A stretch of 64,000 nucleotides of DNA from Anas platyrhynchos (Eukaryota; Chordata; Aves; Anseriformes; Anatidae). Below, one piece after another: positions 11,581-25,100 of this stretch (positions within the stretch are counted from its first letter, which is position 1; each line of letters opens with the position of its first letter). The position numbers were made by a program, and so were the translations under genes. Below the pieces are notes generated by a model that was given only the letters and a program-made list of their open reading frames with translations, ran no database searches and had not been told where the DNA came from. The DNA lies in assembly GCF_047663525.1 (NCBI RefSeq), contig NC_092589.1, positions 63,864,001 through 63,928,000 on the forward strand, written 5' to 3'.

Positions 11581-14500
11581 GACTTCTGGTCATATTTCCC
11601 TCCCTCTCTCCCCCCTGTTAAATGGCACTCTTCTGCTCCACTCTTGTCACTTGCCTTTATTTGAAATTGTGGAGCTTTTCTGTAGGTGATGTCGCTCTGA
11701 ACAGTATGCTCTTCTACATCTGCCTTTGATTTAAAATTTTCCCATAACCTTGAAAGTGATAGCAACATGGTTCTTTTTGGACTTAGGTAAAGGATATTTT
11801 TCTCGTACAATTTTTCCTCTCTTCCTTCTGTTCCAGAAATTTCCTCAGATGCCACGGGACCTTCTGTACCACTTCTTGTAATATTGTAAGGTACATTGCA
11901 GAGAATGTTACCACTGGTGGTGCAGTCTTTAACTTACTACCTAGTCTACTTTTTGTTTGTAAAAGTATAGACCACAAAACAGATCCCCTCCCCTCGTAGC
12001 TTTCTTCACAGCTTATGAGGTTTTTAACCCTTTAGGCCATTTAGTCTCAAAAGTCACAGATAGGAACAGTTTCAGCGATAGCACACAGTATTGTCTGCCC
12101 TTCTAAGAACAAGGGCCACTGTCCTGACCCCATTTACAGAATGACTTCCGTATTCATTAACTTGATCTCTCACTATGAGGCTTCTTGCTACATCAGCTCC
12201 ACCACAGAGATGGTAACTTCATGTATTTTTAGCTAAGGAACAAATGGAACAGTTCAGGTGGACTCCGTTGGTTTCTAGCACCTGGACAGGCACAGAGCTG
12301 TTGAGGCACACAAGCTGCTGCTAGTGTGAACCTCTGCTTCTCACACAAGCTGAGCCAGGGATGTTGCAGGTGCTGACACTGTTGGAGTGCCTTGGTGACA
12401 AGCTTCATGGTTGTCTCGAGACCCTTGGGGAATCACTGTGCCTAGACTGCTCATCTTTTCCGTGCTGCAGTGTCAAGACCTGTGCTTTGAAGCTTCTGCC
12501 ATGATTATGGATATATTTTGTAGGAGCAGCATTGTTGGCCTGCTCTTTTGCACTATTGTAGCATTTTGTACATGGTGGAAGGAGTTCAAGAGTGTCCAGA
12601 TCCCTGTGCAGTTTGCCTTTGAATGCTGTCTTAAATATATATAAATGTAAATTTTGCTTCAGACATGTCAATGCAGCTGTAAGACCTTTCTATTGCCCTG
12701 TAACACCTTCCCTGTAGTGTGCTACTCAAAGGATGTGATTCTCACCTGTGGGCAGCTCTGCTTTTCTTTACCTTTTAAATATTTTACTTCTAAGTTTTGC
12801 AGCCAGTTTCTGTTGGACTCCGTCCTGGAGCAGCTCCCAGTTCACAAAAGCACAGCAATTCTCTCATGGGATTCACTTAAATAAAGTGGCTGGGACCCTG
12901 GCACATTAGCAGCACAACAGTTTATGTCAAGGTGTGCTTTGGTGTACGAGGCAGGAGGAATTGTGCTTCCTAAATAGGGCTTTGTAATTTCTTTGCTTAA
13001 TGTTGTGTGAAACACTTACAGTGCCTCTTGAGACTGAGGTTTTTGTCTCCTTAACAGGCTGCATCAGAAGAGGCAGTGAAAGTTTCAAACCACTCATTCC
13101 TTGCACTGCCAGTCCTCAGCTCTCATCTGCAGCAGCTCTCTTTCAGGGCTCCAGGTCACATTTGAAAGCACACAAACACTTGCCAGCACCCCTGACCCTA
13201 CGGCCCTGAGAGCTTGCTGAAGAACCAAAATGAGCAGAAGTGAAGTGTAAACCTGCTTTCTCCCTGCTTTTTCAAAAGAGAGTGCCTCTGGAAGGTCAGC
13301 ACTGCACTGAAACTGTCCCTGTGAAGGCCACCTGTTTTGATGGGGTACCTCTGAGTGGCATTTCAGAAACTGAGGCTTGTTGGATTGTTGGTTTTCTCAT
13401 CAAGGGTTTTTTCCAGCACTTCCTCTGCTTTCTGACAACTTGATTATTAATTACTACTAAAAGAAAATCTTGTTTGAATGCAACTTTCCCCTTATATTGT
13501 TTGAATCCTAATTGACTTTTTTGTCCTTCCAGTTCAGAAAGTATTTTCTTTTCCAACTCATAGTTTTTTTCCTCCTTCCACCCCTTTTTATTGCTTTCTA
13601 GTATACCTGTGCTGTTTCAGCATCCCCGTGACCTCAAAGGCAGCCATGCCACGTGGACTGAAGAAGGGCAGCAGAGTATGCTTTATATTTGTAACCGAGC
13701 AGCTAGGTTTCTGCAGGCACTCCACATATTCAGGCTTACAGTGACTGCAAGCACCAGCAGCCCTGTGCCCTTAAGATTTGTCTCTTCATTCTCATCAAAG
13801 ACCTGCTTAGAAATGTTAAACAACCTCTGTAATTACCCAGTCTTTCTTAAATCCTTTTTCATGTGTCACACTTCTCACAAATGCAGTTCATTTCTGAATG
13901 AAATAGCGTAAGTACAAATGATCTTTTCTAAAGTTATTAATGTGTTTCTCCTCTAACCTTTTGTATCACTTTTAAGTATTTACTGTGTCAGGAATGCGTT
14001 GGCTGAGCATATTTCAGTATGACTTTTATCTGCTTTTGGCTTCATTTAGTGTAATTGGTCCTCATCAATGCACCTGCTGTCTAGTCTCTGGTGAGGGGGT
14101 GGGAGAACAAAGAAGCTGGATTTTTTAGTGTCAGATACAGAACATTAATCTCAGAAGTTATGGCAACGGCCAGGTCTTCAGTATGGAGCCCCACTTTTAC
14201 CCTTAGTTATGGTTAGTGTATAAAAACTGGTTTAGCTCAGGGATGGGCAGAAATTTCAGAAGACAGAGGGCAATTTGAACTTTGAAGAAAAGTACCGCGT
14301 TTGTTCCTAAACTAGAAGTCCCTGCAAATTTACTTTAATATAGCATTTCCTTGTGTCCCTTCCCCCAGGAAGAGCTTTTTGCTGTTCCACTTCAGACTGT
14401 CCTCAAAGTTTACTTATCTACCTCTGAAGGGGAAAAAAAAAAAAAACAAACACACACACAACCTTACAGAACAAGTTGAACCATCTTATATCAGAACAGA

Positions 14501-16294
14501 AAAATGTGAAGTAAGCAGAATTCAGCCTAATTGTCTCTGGTGTCTCACTGAAGTTTATTAAGGAACAGATGGGTCAGCTGTAACTTTTATGGGCCAGGTT
14601 TTCATATGAACGTACTATTTTTTTTTCTTTTTTCCCTAAGAGCATGATCCAATGTGATCATTAAACAATGTGGTACTTAAACAGTGAGATATCGGTTAGC
14701 AGGTAGTTAATTCTTTTTAGCAACTGAACTTATATCAGCTAGCACATTTTTTTCTTTTTAATTCCATTTTCAGTAATTAGGCATAATTTGCTACAAATTA
14801 TCCATAAGAAAGACTGGGCTTTGTATTCATTTGCTTCTAAAGTTGGCATGTGGAAAATACTTCCTTTTCTTACTATACTGGAAATATTTTAGGGAACTGA
14901 AGAGAACTAACTGGGCAAGCAATTTTCAAAGACAGATGAGCACATTTTTAAGTGGTTGCTCTTTCAAAAGGTCTGTGCCTTTATTGCTAAAGCTACAGTT
15001 TGATGCTTGGATTTTACATTCTAACAAAAACTATTAAAAGCAAATTAAAACAAACAAACAAACAACAAACCACCCACCTGTATTGATCAGACACCAATCC
15101 TATCCTGCAGTTCAGAAGTGTGCACTTTGAATAGCCTGCATGGCAGAATGAGTTTCTCATTCTCTTTGCTCAGCTCTGTAGGAAATGAGATTACTTCTCA
15201 GTTTTGTAGGCGGAAAAAAATTAGAAAAAGATATATGCTGTGAAATGTAATACAAAATGAAACTGGAAGCATCCCTGTTCCTTGTTTTACAACATGTGCA
15301 GAGGGGAATGCTCGGTGAAACTGAACAATGTCAAATCAATATCTATCAAAATCTGAAATTGAATATTTATATAAATAACAAGGGGCTGATGTTGCAGCAA
15401 GCAAAGGGAAGTTTCAACTGGCTTGTTATGTGGTTTGGACTGAATGCTACATTCTTCAGCTGGAAGTGACAGCAGCATGATGTAGGATCTTGTTTGCTGC
15501 AAGCTGAACAAGATAGCCTATTCAAAGAGACTTGTAGGAGCTTGAGGCTGGTGTAATTTGTTTTGTTGAGAAGGGGTCTTCTGGGATAAAAGCACTGGGA
15601 GTAATGACAACAGCTGGGAGAGATGGGTGAAAGTTTTCTTGTGATTTCATAAACTCCATTGAGGTATTTGTATAGCCCAACAGTGGTTTTGTTTGTTTGT
15701 TTGTTTGTTTGTTTTTTCCTTCTGGGAGACAGGCCTTCAATACAGGATTTCCTTTACTTAGGAAAAAGTGTGAGGTGAGGCCAGTCTGTGGGAGGGGATG
15801 CTACATGCAGAGATGATGAAGTTTCAAAAGAGAGCTTCTTCTGCATGTTCATAAGCCATTCTGTACTTGTCAGGAATATGTCTGAACCCATTATTCTCTG
15901 GTCTGTGCACTGAAGCGTCCTTGAACCTAATGTATCACCAATATGTCTGTGGCTGCTCTCTGAACACTTGGAGTAGATGAGGTCTGATTGGAAGCAGCAA
16001 TTCCCATGTCCTAATGGGCCGGTGAAGTATCATGGCCAAAGAAGTGAAGAGGTGGGTAGAAATTATGAGCTCTACTGGGAAGTGGTGACAGAGAGCCAAG
16101 CTGAGTTCATAGGCTCTTGAGAGCAACATGACCTAGGTACAGTCACAGTCCTTATAGGGCTCCCGGGCCACGTTCTTCAGAGAAGGACCCAGTTAGTGAA
16201 GGCACTGAGAACTACCAAGGTTACGGTAGAGATAGGGACAGCAACTATTAGCCAGTATTGTAGGACTTGGGGTTTAGGGGAAAAATTTATGCTT
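11581..16294. other. Intergenic, no gene supported
   Basis: No coding family or RNA gene is recognised. It contains small simple repeats: an A run with CACACA at about 14431-14460, CAAA repeats at about 15046-15070, and (GTTT)n at 15686-15717. Open frames are all short and unremarkable. Confidence 0.6.
15686..15717. repeat. (GTTT)n microsatellite
   Basis: About six to seven GTTT units followed by T6. Confidence 0.9.
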
Positions 16295-16912
16295 AGAATC
16301 ATAGAATCATTTAGTTTTGAAAAGACCTCTAAGATCATCAAGTCCAACTCTTGACCTAGCACTGCCAAGTCTACCACTAAACCATGTCCCTAAGCACCAG
16401 TTCTGCACATCTTTTAAATACCTGCAGGGATAGTGGCTCAACTACTTCCGTGGGCAGCCTGTTCCAATGCCTCACAACCCTTTCAGTGAAGAAATTTTTC
16501 CTACTATCCAACCTAAACCTCCCTTGGCATAACTTGAGGTCATTTCCTCTTGTCCCATTGCTTGTTGCTTAGAAGAAGAGACCGACACCCACCCTTCTAG
16601 AACCTCCTTTCAGGTTGTTTCAGAGAGCAATAAGGTCTCCCCTGAGCTTCCTCTTCTCCAGACTAAACAACCCCATTTGCCTCAGCTGCTCCTCAGACGA
16701 CGTGTGTTCCAGGCCCTTCACCAGCTTTGTAGCCCTTCTCTGGACACACTAAGGCCTTGGTGTCCTTCTTGTGAGGGGCCCAAAGCTGAACACAGTACTC
16801 AAGTTGCAGGTTCACCAGAGCTGAGCACAGGGAATGGACAATCACTTGGTCCTGCTGGCCATGCTATTTCTGATACAAGCCAGGATGTTTTGGCCTTCTT
16901 GGCTTGCCCCAG
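16295..16912 (-). mobile_element. CR1 LINE 3' fragment, - orientation
   Basis: The left end reads agaatcatagaatcat, the reverse complement of the CR1 3' terminal ATTCTATG repeat. It is followed by diagnostic CR1 3' blocks in complement: gacctctaagatcatcaagt, gggcagcctgttccaatgcc, ttcctcttctccagactaaa, cctcagctgctcctcagac, and agccaggatgttttggcctt at the right end. The element is heavily 5'-truncated, with no intact RT frame, and is diverged (for example the gap around 16560-16580). Antisense frames crossing it (16384-16572, 16677-16955) are not genes. Confidence 0.9.
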
Positions 16913-17436
16913 CCTCAGAAGTGAACTAGTGTTATATATGTCAGGATGTCTTTGAAGGGAAAATTATTCATGTTCTCCAATAACAAAAATATTTTTAATA
17001 ATGTCATCAGTCTGTTCTTCCACAGTCAATAGCATTTATACACTTGAAAGAAGGAGGACTTATGAAATGTGTACTGTATAGTGTTTTGTTACATATTAGT
17101 AACACTTTCCCAATCTTCATCCTTAGGCTGGATCAAGAAGCCATAATAGAGAGGATGACATTGTTAATGACATTGCTCTATTAGTAACTTGGTCTGCAAT
17201 TGCTGCAATTGCACTTTAGGCAGGGTTGAGTTTCTGTTCATGAAAAAGAACTGAGATGCATGTTGAGACCCAAAACTTCATTCTGCAAAGATTCCCAGAC
17301 ATTAACCTGCTTAGAAATGAATGCAAAAGATTTAGAGTAACATTATTTTTACAGGTTTTTAAAATTTCCCTCATGAACACGATATTTACCTGTCTGCCAA
17401 CTCTGCACCTTTTGTGGACCTTTCAGCTCCTGGGGG

Positions 17437-17461
17437 AAAAAAAAAAAAAAAAAAAAAAAAA
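17437..17461. repeat. Poly(A), 25 bp
   Basis: Uninterrupted A25, one of only two A runs of 15 bp or more on the + strand of this window. Confidence 0.95.
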
Positions 17462-17745
17462 GGTGGAGAGTTAAGAAAAAAAAATCTATTAAAGTATTTG
17501 GAATTCATTCACATAAGGATTTGCCATTTCGTTGAAGATATGAAAGCTGTGTTAGCCTTTAATTCTGTGTACTGACCTGCAGTGGGGAACAGGGAAGATG
17601 TATAGATCCTTTTTTTCTTAATATACAGTTCTCACTGTATCCCACTGAGTACCATACTGAAAATTGACCATGAAACATTTCAAAGAAGGGGTGTCAGTAA
17701 TGGATGTTTTTGATATGATATTAAGTTGAATTGAAAAGATTAAAA

Positions 17746-17770
17746 ATATTATTAATAATAATAATAATAA
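17746..17770. repeat. (AAT)n microsatellite
   Basis: Near-perfect ATT/AAT trinucleotide array of about eight units. Confidence 0.9.
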
Positions 17771-18647
17771 ATTACTTTGACTGTAAGTAAACTTAATATA
17801 CTCTAAGTCAAAGCCATTGAGGAGGCTCTGCAGCATTCAAATTGCTTGCCTCTTCTCACTGTAGTTGATACTATCCTGGTAGTCTCCATGGTTATGGATA
17901 CACATGGAACTTTGTAATAAATTTTACTTCCATAGAAGCTGTTATGCATGTTTATGCTACAACACCGAAATATGACAAATAACCCTATCTGCTGTTGTGT
18001 TAATGTGTTAATCCCATTTTATAAGTGTATGAAGAGTTCTAATACCATCTTCTAATACCAACAAGAGAACCATCTAGCAATAGCTGTCGGAGGAAAAGGA
18101 AAAACAGAGCTACTGAGCAAGAAGCCCGGCTGCACAGCTCCATGCTGGTCTGTCTTCTGAAGCCTCCTGAGAAAGCAGCACCACGACAAGCTTAACACGT
18201 ACTGTACATACAATAATTACATCTATGTCAGCTGGCATTATTTTAAACAAGTCCTTAAAGTAGAGAGGTTGGATAGTGTGTCTGATAGTGAACTGCAAGG
18301 AATTTAGAAATGTAGTAATAAAATGCTGGCTGGAGTATTGCTCAGAGTGAATTACCTCAAATATGAGGTAATTCAAATATGTTTGCAGTTTCTGATTCTG
18401 CAGTGCTTCCTCTAATTTCTCAGTTGCCTTGAAGGGACAGTAGTTCTCTGTCAGCTTACTCAGGCTGGGTTTGCAGACAACATGGCGAATGTTGTTGGGG
18501 CAGGCACAAAGAGGGCAGGGGGGAGGACAGGAAACTGGAAAGTCAGAAACTGAGGAAGAAATAGAATGTCTCAATGGGCAGGGCAAAAGGAGTTATTTTA
18601 GCATGGTGTAAGTTGTTATCTCCCTTGAAGAGGGAGAAACCAACTAG

Positions 18648-18746
18648 AAAAATAAAAACAAAACAAACAAACAATCAAAAAACACAAACAAACACACACA
18701 CAAAAAAACAAACAACCCCCCCCCCCCACAAAAAAAAAAAAACAAC
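18648..18746. repeat. CAAA/CA-rich tract with C12 and A13 runs
   Basis: Purine/C low-complexity sequence: AAAAC and CAAA units, a short CACACA run, a C12 homopolymer at 18716-18727 and an A run directly after. The strand lacks T almost entirely for about 90 bp. Confidence 0.9.
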
Positions 18747-19514
18747 CAGAGGTTCCTGAGAGCCATGCAGTTGCTCTCTGAGCAATAGAGTAATTTTATC
18801 TATGTTGCTACAATGGCTGTCTCTTCCATGCACTTGTCCCATTAAATAGGCTTCAAGATAAGGTGGTGACTGATGAATTCTGTTTTTTAGTTTGAAATTG
18901 CACTAACTATAACCAGATCAGCAAGAGACAGACTTGAAAATATGTGCATGTCTAATCTGCTGTGAAAAAATGAAGATGACACACCTTTTTAAAATAAGTT
19001 CTTGTAAATTCCCATGGATGAGGATGTCCGTTTTGAGGGAAGGAGCATGAGGAAGTAGAGGGATGGAACTGAGTTGAATTCATCTTGCTTTTTAAACCAA
19101 CATCACTTTGTACTCTGCAAGCATAAAAGGGTTTGTTATGGCCATGGGCCTTCTTTAGAGATACTTGCTTGCCAGCCGTCATGCCACAATAAGGGAGGGG
19201 AATATGAGATTATATATCATCCCTGTGTAACGTAAGACTAGATTTCTACAAGCTGTCCATGTGCTTGGAGAGCCTGGGTGACTGATAGCTGTATGCCACT
19301 GGCAGTGTTGGCAGCAATCCAGAAAGAAAAAATGGTTCAAAACTGCTCCCAGACTAACCATCCCCTGGGAATTTCTGCCTGTGCCATCTCTTCAAGGAGA
19401 CTGCAATTTCTGGGGATACACCTGGGCTGCCTCCAATTCAGGACTGCTAGCAGCAGGAATAGGTGATATGGATGCTGTGCATGTGTGGGGCCGCAGCTGA
19501 GTCTCTGTACAGTC

Positions 19515-19575
19515 GTTGGATCATTTAAGTTGGAAAAGCCCTTTAAGATCATCAATGCCAAACAGCAACCTATAG
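19515..19575 (-). mobile_element. CR1 3' end remnant, - orientation
   Basis: The + strand reads ggatcatttaagttggaaaa, then gccctttaagatcatcaat. This is the complement of the CR1 3' block 'gatgatctttaaggtccctt..aacccaa..tgattc'. About 60 bp remain, diverged. Confidence 0.7.
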
Positions 19576-21476
19576 TCCACGTGGAGACCTTTCTACAGTA
19601 TTTGCTGCTGTTTGTGTGTATCACAGCCAGAGTGTACGCTCTGTTAGCAATTTTTAACTTGGCAGTGTATCAGTACACAGCAAAGAAAGTGCTGTGTGAT
19701 CACTTGAACACCCTTGCAGAGAAAATAAAGGAATTAGGCCTCTGCAGCACATTTTTGTTTTATAGACCTGTGGCACACCTCGTGTTCTGGATGAGCTGGG
19801 TTTGGGCAGAGGGATGCTGATGACTGCAATCAGTTTTACTGAAACAATGGACCAGCTGCACCTGGGTTTTGATGCTATTCCTGTGCTGGAACTTAAGCAG
19901 TGACAGCACTGCAGCTTGCTGTATATCTTTACTAGTTATTTGCCTCACTGATTTTCTCAGGATACACCAAATTGATACATAAATTTCCCTGACTGCCCAA
20001 GCAATCCTAATTGTAACTGGGATAAATCCAGAACTGAGTCTTAGACTGAGGGCTGTGAAAGATGTGACTAATCCTGGACCTATACCACCAGGTAAATTCT
20101 ACTATGCTATGTACTGTCCTATAGTTTGTATATAAAGACTATAAAAATTAAAGCCAATGCTCAGCATAGAAAAGAAGTACATTTTCTGAGAAGTCTGAAA
20201 AAAACACCAACCACAAAGCAAAACAACAAGAGAAAGCAAAGCAAAACAACAAAAACACAAAACCAGGACTCAGATCCAGGAATTTAATTCTATTTATAGT
20301 ATTTATAAATCCTGTTCTCCCTTGTTTACTAGTTGAGAACCTTGCTGAGTAGCTTGAACTGTTACATCTGGATTCACATCACATTTTTTGGGCAGGCAAG
20401 CCATAGCAAATCTTAACTGCAGTCTTAAAAAGCAAATTAAACAAAAAGATGTGTTAAAGATCCTAACTGTAGTGTTTTAGATATCTGAAATTTCAATACA
20501 GCAGTCAGAAGTCTCTTGGTGACTGCTGTTTAAAGAAATATGTATATATATATATTAGTTTTCTCTGCTGTCACCCAGTGGTGCTACTGTCTTTACACTC
20601 TTTTCCCTCACCTGCCTTCCTTTTTGATGTCCTTTTCCATTAGAAAAAAACAAAATAAAACACCTCAGTTAAATGAGGCACAACACATTGACCATGCACA
20701 CCAAACTTTTAAAAAAGATTTGCCTTGCTGATGTTGTTTCTAAGCTTGTGCTGCAAGGTTCTCAGCTGGCTATCATCCTACAAACCTGCAGTTCCTCTCC
20801 TATTAAGGATTAAACCTTAACAGAAATATTAAAAAAATAATAGTTGTTGCAAAGCACTGGTAATTTATACATGTAGGTCTTTCATGTGCTTTACACCTGA
20901 GCTAGGGAGCATTGATACCCCATGCAGTAAATAATTACTTCTGAGTCACAAGATCTCTTCCTTTATTAGTGCTACCACTTTTCAGGACCAAGGTACACTA
21001 GAGCTACTCAGGCATGAACAAGGAAAGTCTGTTTTTGGTAGATCTGTACATAATTCTTTAGCATGCTATGTTAGAAACCATAACAGTGTCTTACTAATTT
21101 TTGATGGAGATTAGCATATAGGAAACTAAAGGCAGAAGTGGCAAAGGAGAAACAGCTGAAGAGGAATGGTGTAGTTAATGTGTCGGATGACTTAATTTCC
21201 TGGATTTTATGGGTTTGCAATAGCATGCAACTTGCAGTAAGCCCAGATTACTACTTTTGCTTATTAATAGAAAAATGGATTTCTAAAGCATTTTAAAGAT
21301 AAGCATTTCATAAATTCCACATTTATTAATCATTTGCATAAAAATGTGTCTGTTCCCAAAATTAGCCTGGTAGTTTAAGGTAGTTTAAGACTTTCAGCTC
21401 GTTTTATATTTGAGTTTATTTTATTTTATACATATCAGCAAAAAATGTTTGCATTTTGTTACTAGTTTTGGTAAAA

Positions 21477-21530
21477 GCTTTTTTTTTTTCTTCCTTTTTT
21501 TTTTTTTTTTTCTTCTTCTTCTCCTTCATG
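21477..21530. repeat. Polypyrimidine tract
   Basis: T/C-only stretch with T10 and T17 runs and (CTT)n at the right end. Confidence 0.9.
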
Positions 21531-22172
21531 TTAGCTGGATAGTTGAAATATAGTTTCTAGTTTGAAACTTTGAGAATGAACATAGCTACTTAAACCCCCT
21601 TTGCATCAGGATTTGCAGGTGTACCCTCATAATGAATTCTAGCAAGAATACCTAGTGTAGCAGCACTGCCCTGCATTTTCATTCCCTGTGTTAGAAAAAC
21701 TATTGGTATTTGTGTTATTCAGAGATTATTATCAATAAGCATGAAATTTAAAGTACTTTTGAACCCACACCAGTATTCTTAACTAGATATTAGCTTCCAT
21801 TGCTAATGGTACAATGATATTTAAATTACAAAGCCATGACAATCAATTTACACTAATAAGTATTTTGGGTAGATTGTGGTGCAGGTGACAGAAATTTCCA
21901 TCCTTGTCAGGTGGATCCTGTTTTGGGCATCGTTCTGTAAGGGGCCAAATGCACTTGTGGCTGAAGGCAGGGTGTTTGTTTCTGAGAGGTTACTTTGCAA
22001 TGGCAAACCAACGTGCCTTTTGAGGTGCTGAGACAGAGCCAGGTGACTCAGCCCTATTTGCATTGCTGTAAACATCATGTACTGACACAGAGCTCCAATA
22101 ACTTTATGACCTTCTCCCCAAATGGAGGTAGTGCACTATGTGGTTGAGATCTTTAAGAATGACTGTGGTTTA

Positions 22173-22190
22173 GCTAATGCATGCATTAGC
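22173..22190. promoter_or_regulatory. Perfect 18-bp palindrome, candidate protein-binding site
   Basis: GCTAATGCATGCATTAGC is its own reverse complement over all 18 bases. It combines two TAATGCAT half-sites, as bound by homeodomain and POU proteins. It lies in an AT-rich, repeat-free intergenic block about 8.5 kb beyond the LAMA2 3' end. Function is inference. Confidence 0.35.
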
Positions 22191-25100
22191 AGGGATATTT
22201 AAATGTATCTTTCTCCACCGGTTCCTTTTCATTATTCTGGAAAATGAGCTTTAGCTGCTTTGGTTGCTGTACTTGATAAAGCTATGTATGCTTCTTGCAC
22301 TTCCGCTTCTGGAAAAAAAGTATTGGAGGCTTCAGACTGGCTAATGAAATGAAGAGAGAAACATGGTCATTAGTTGGAGTGGTGTGGGGCTCTTGAGCCA
22401 ACTCTTCTACTGTAATGAAGCATTTGATGCTCTTAGGAGACTTGCTTATTTCAGTGGGTAATGGCTCTGTTTATTGAGTTTGCGCAAATGCATTTGATTT
22501 AGTCAATTTAGGCTCTGCATTTAAGAAAATTACGAGGGAGGTGGGACTCGATCAGCAAGAGGTAAATTAGTTTGAATGCATATAAAAGGATCTTGCAGAG
22601 GGTAAATTTACAGTCAAACTGTCACATGGAAATCATAATATGCAGTACTTGTCAGGTTTGATAAATGAATCAAGATTGTAAAATTGCCCTTACCTTGAGG
22701 TGTGCTTGCATTTGACCAGCAACAAAACTGAAGTGCTGCTGTGTCATCTTAAACTGCCTCACAAGAGAGAAACCTACATAAAGCTGGAGTCACTACATTT
22801 GAAAAGGGTGAGTTGAAAATCCCTGGAAGCTTGAAAACTGTCCAGCTCCTCTCCCATGTTCCCTGATTTTTGCCCACTGCAACATGTGACAGGTAGGGCT
22901 GTGGGTACTGATGTTTCATAGGGGCAGCTGCTATCAAAGCAGAAACCTTGGCTTCTTCAAGTCCTTTCTACTGTGTGCTTTTATTTTCCCTCCCCCTAGT
23001 TGTTAGTGATTTTCTCTACCACAGGACTATTTCTAGGTCTAGAGCTAAGCCTATACATCACTCTTTCAAGACTGTAGGGAAAAAATCTTACTTTGTTTTC
23101 TTGCTTGCCCCAAATAGCTGCATATGAAGTGGTAGCAAAATGCAGATAGACAAATAGTTTTTTTGTTTTGTAATTAATAATTTTAAAAATTAGTAAAAGG
23201 AGTATTGCTACAAAGAAAGAAAACTCATCGCTAAGGTGACTAATTATAGATTACTAGGGCAAAATAATAGGTAGCAGTCAAAATTGTCTATTCTTATATA
23301 TCACAAAACGGCATGTAACAAAGATGTCACACACACCACAAAGTCAGAGGAACAACCTTTTTTCAATCAAAATCACCACAGAAAAGAGAAAAGCCAGTAA
23401 AGATATAAAAAAACATAAGTAAATTAATTAGTGAGGTGGGTTGTTGTTTTTTCCCCGAGGAAAAATTATTTCAAAAATGTTTCAGTGGGAAGGTGGACAG
23501 AAAATGGTCCATGGACAAGGCAGCTAAGTGGTAAACTTAATTCTCTGTTTACTCTCGTACTTTTAACAGTTCCGAAGCAGCAGCAACATCTGATATCTTT
23601 TATGGAAAAATACTTTAGACACTTTAAAAATGCAATGTGCCAATGCCCGCTGGTAATTGAGAGCACACTGGTACTTTGGTTAAATATATGAAACTACCTA
23701 GAAGATTAAAATGACATACCTGCAGGACAATGTATGCTAAGGTGTGATCGCTGTGGCTGTGCTTGCCTTACTTAGTCTTGCGCTGAATATATTAGCACCT
23801 TGCAAACTTGTTCTTAGAGCACTGATACGAATGCACATTCAGTTGGTGTACCTCTCTGAACCCTGCCTTACAAGGTTTGAGGTGGCTCTATTGAATTTTA
23901 GTTAATAAGGACTGCTCAATCATTAAATGTTGCTGGAAGGCAGTGCTGTTGCCTTTAGTTTGTATTTTGAAACGTAATGTCTGGATGCAGGGTTCTGTTC
24001 GTCTTGGTGGTCCCTCTGTAGGATGGACACCAAACAGCCCAGTCTTGTTTTTTTTTTTTGTTTTGTTTTGTTTTTTGAATTGGTTGGGAACAGAAGTGCT
24101 GAGGTACCAACAGGCCAACTCCTGTTCTTATCCCTGCCATCAGAGTGGTTCCAAAGAGTGTTTATCAATATGGTGACAGGCACTTTATACATATAAATAT
24201 CTTTATAAAAGAGTGTTGAATTTTCAACAATTTTCATTTATTTTATTTTATTTTTTTTAATTGAAAGCAGTGTTGAATTTTCTGACCCATAATAATTTGG
24301 TAAAAACAAACAAAAAAACACCACCACAAAACCAAACCCTGCACACTTTTTAAAAACTGAACTATACCCATAAGCATTAGCTTGTCGTTGAACAACTGTA
24401 ATCTTCAGGAGCTGTGAGCAACACAGTGAGAATATACAGACACTTTGAGTGGATTTTATGGTACATTTTTTCTTTCTGTCATCTACATGAGAAAAGCCAG
24501 AAACAAACCACTGTGAGCCATTTTGCATCTGGCTCTGGCGCAGATTTGCAGCTGAAGTACTCCCAGCTGTAGTAACCCTTTTCTCTGCCCTGTTATAATG
24601 GCATTCCTGACCTGCTTATTTCCCTCTCAGAACTGTCCACACAGCTGTACGAATGTATAATCTCCTATCTAGATCCAAATTCAGTGTTTTGCGTGTTGTA
24701 ATCTTTCCCTTCAGTAGGTGAGAAGTGGGTTTTCTCATTTAGACCCAGCCCTTGTAGCAAGTAGTTCTCATATATCATCTTCATCTGAGGACTTTCTGTC
24801 TGGCCCTTCTGTCCAGGTGACTGTGGCCTGGAAGAGATGCACTGTAGAATTATCCGTACCCTGGCCTTTTTATTTTGAGATTTTCTACAAAACTGCAGAC
24901 TTGTAACAGCAGTCAGAAGCCACGTTGATTTCTTTTATATGTTTTTTTTTTTTTTTTACTTGCCTCAGTATCAGTGAATTCTCAACCAGTTTGATCGTCT
25001 ATTCCAGCCAAATTCACCCCCTTTGTTAAACTATTTGTAGTTTAATGAGAAAAAAATGCTCAGATTATCAAAATGGACTGAATAGTAGCAATAATACAGC

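Larger units (their letters stand above)
16913..19514. other. Intergenic, no gene supported
   Basis: AT-rich sequence with an A25 run at 17437-17461, an (AAT)n tract at 17746-17770 and a CAAA/C-rich tract at 18648-18746. The 158-codon open frame at 18110-18586 (-) begins in a low-complexity Pro/Cys/Ser stretch and resembles no family I know. I do not call it a gene. Confidence 0.6.

Noticed and set aside
15935..16290. Possible extension of the CR1 fragment to the left of 16295
   Set aside because: The ATTCTATG-type terminus at 16295 marks the 3' end of the element; the sequence to the left does not resemble CR1.
18110..18586. 158-codon open frame on the - strand
   Set aside because: No recognisable domain, a compositionally odd N-terminus, no splice or promoter context, and intergenic AT-rich surroundings. 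Chance frames of this size are expected in 64 kb.
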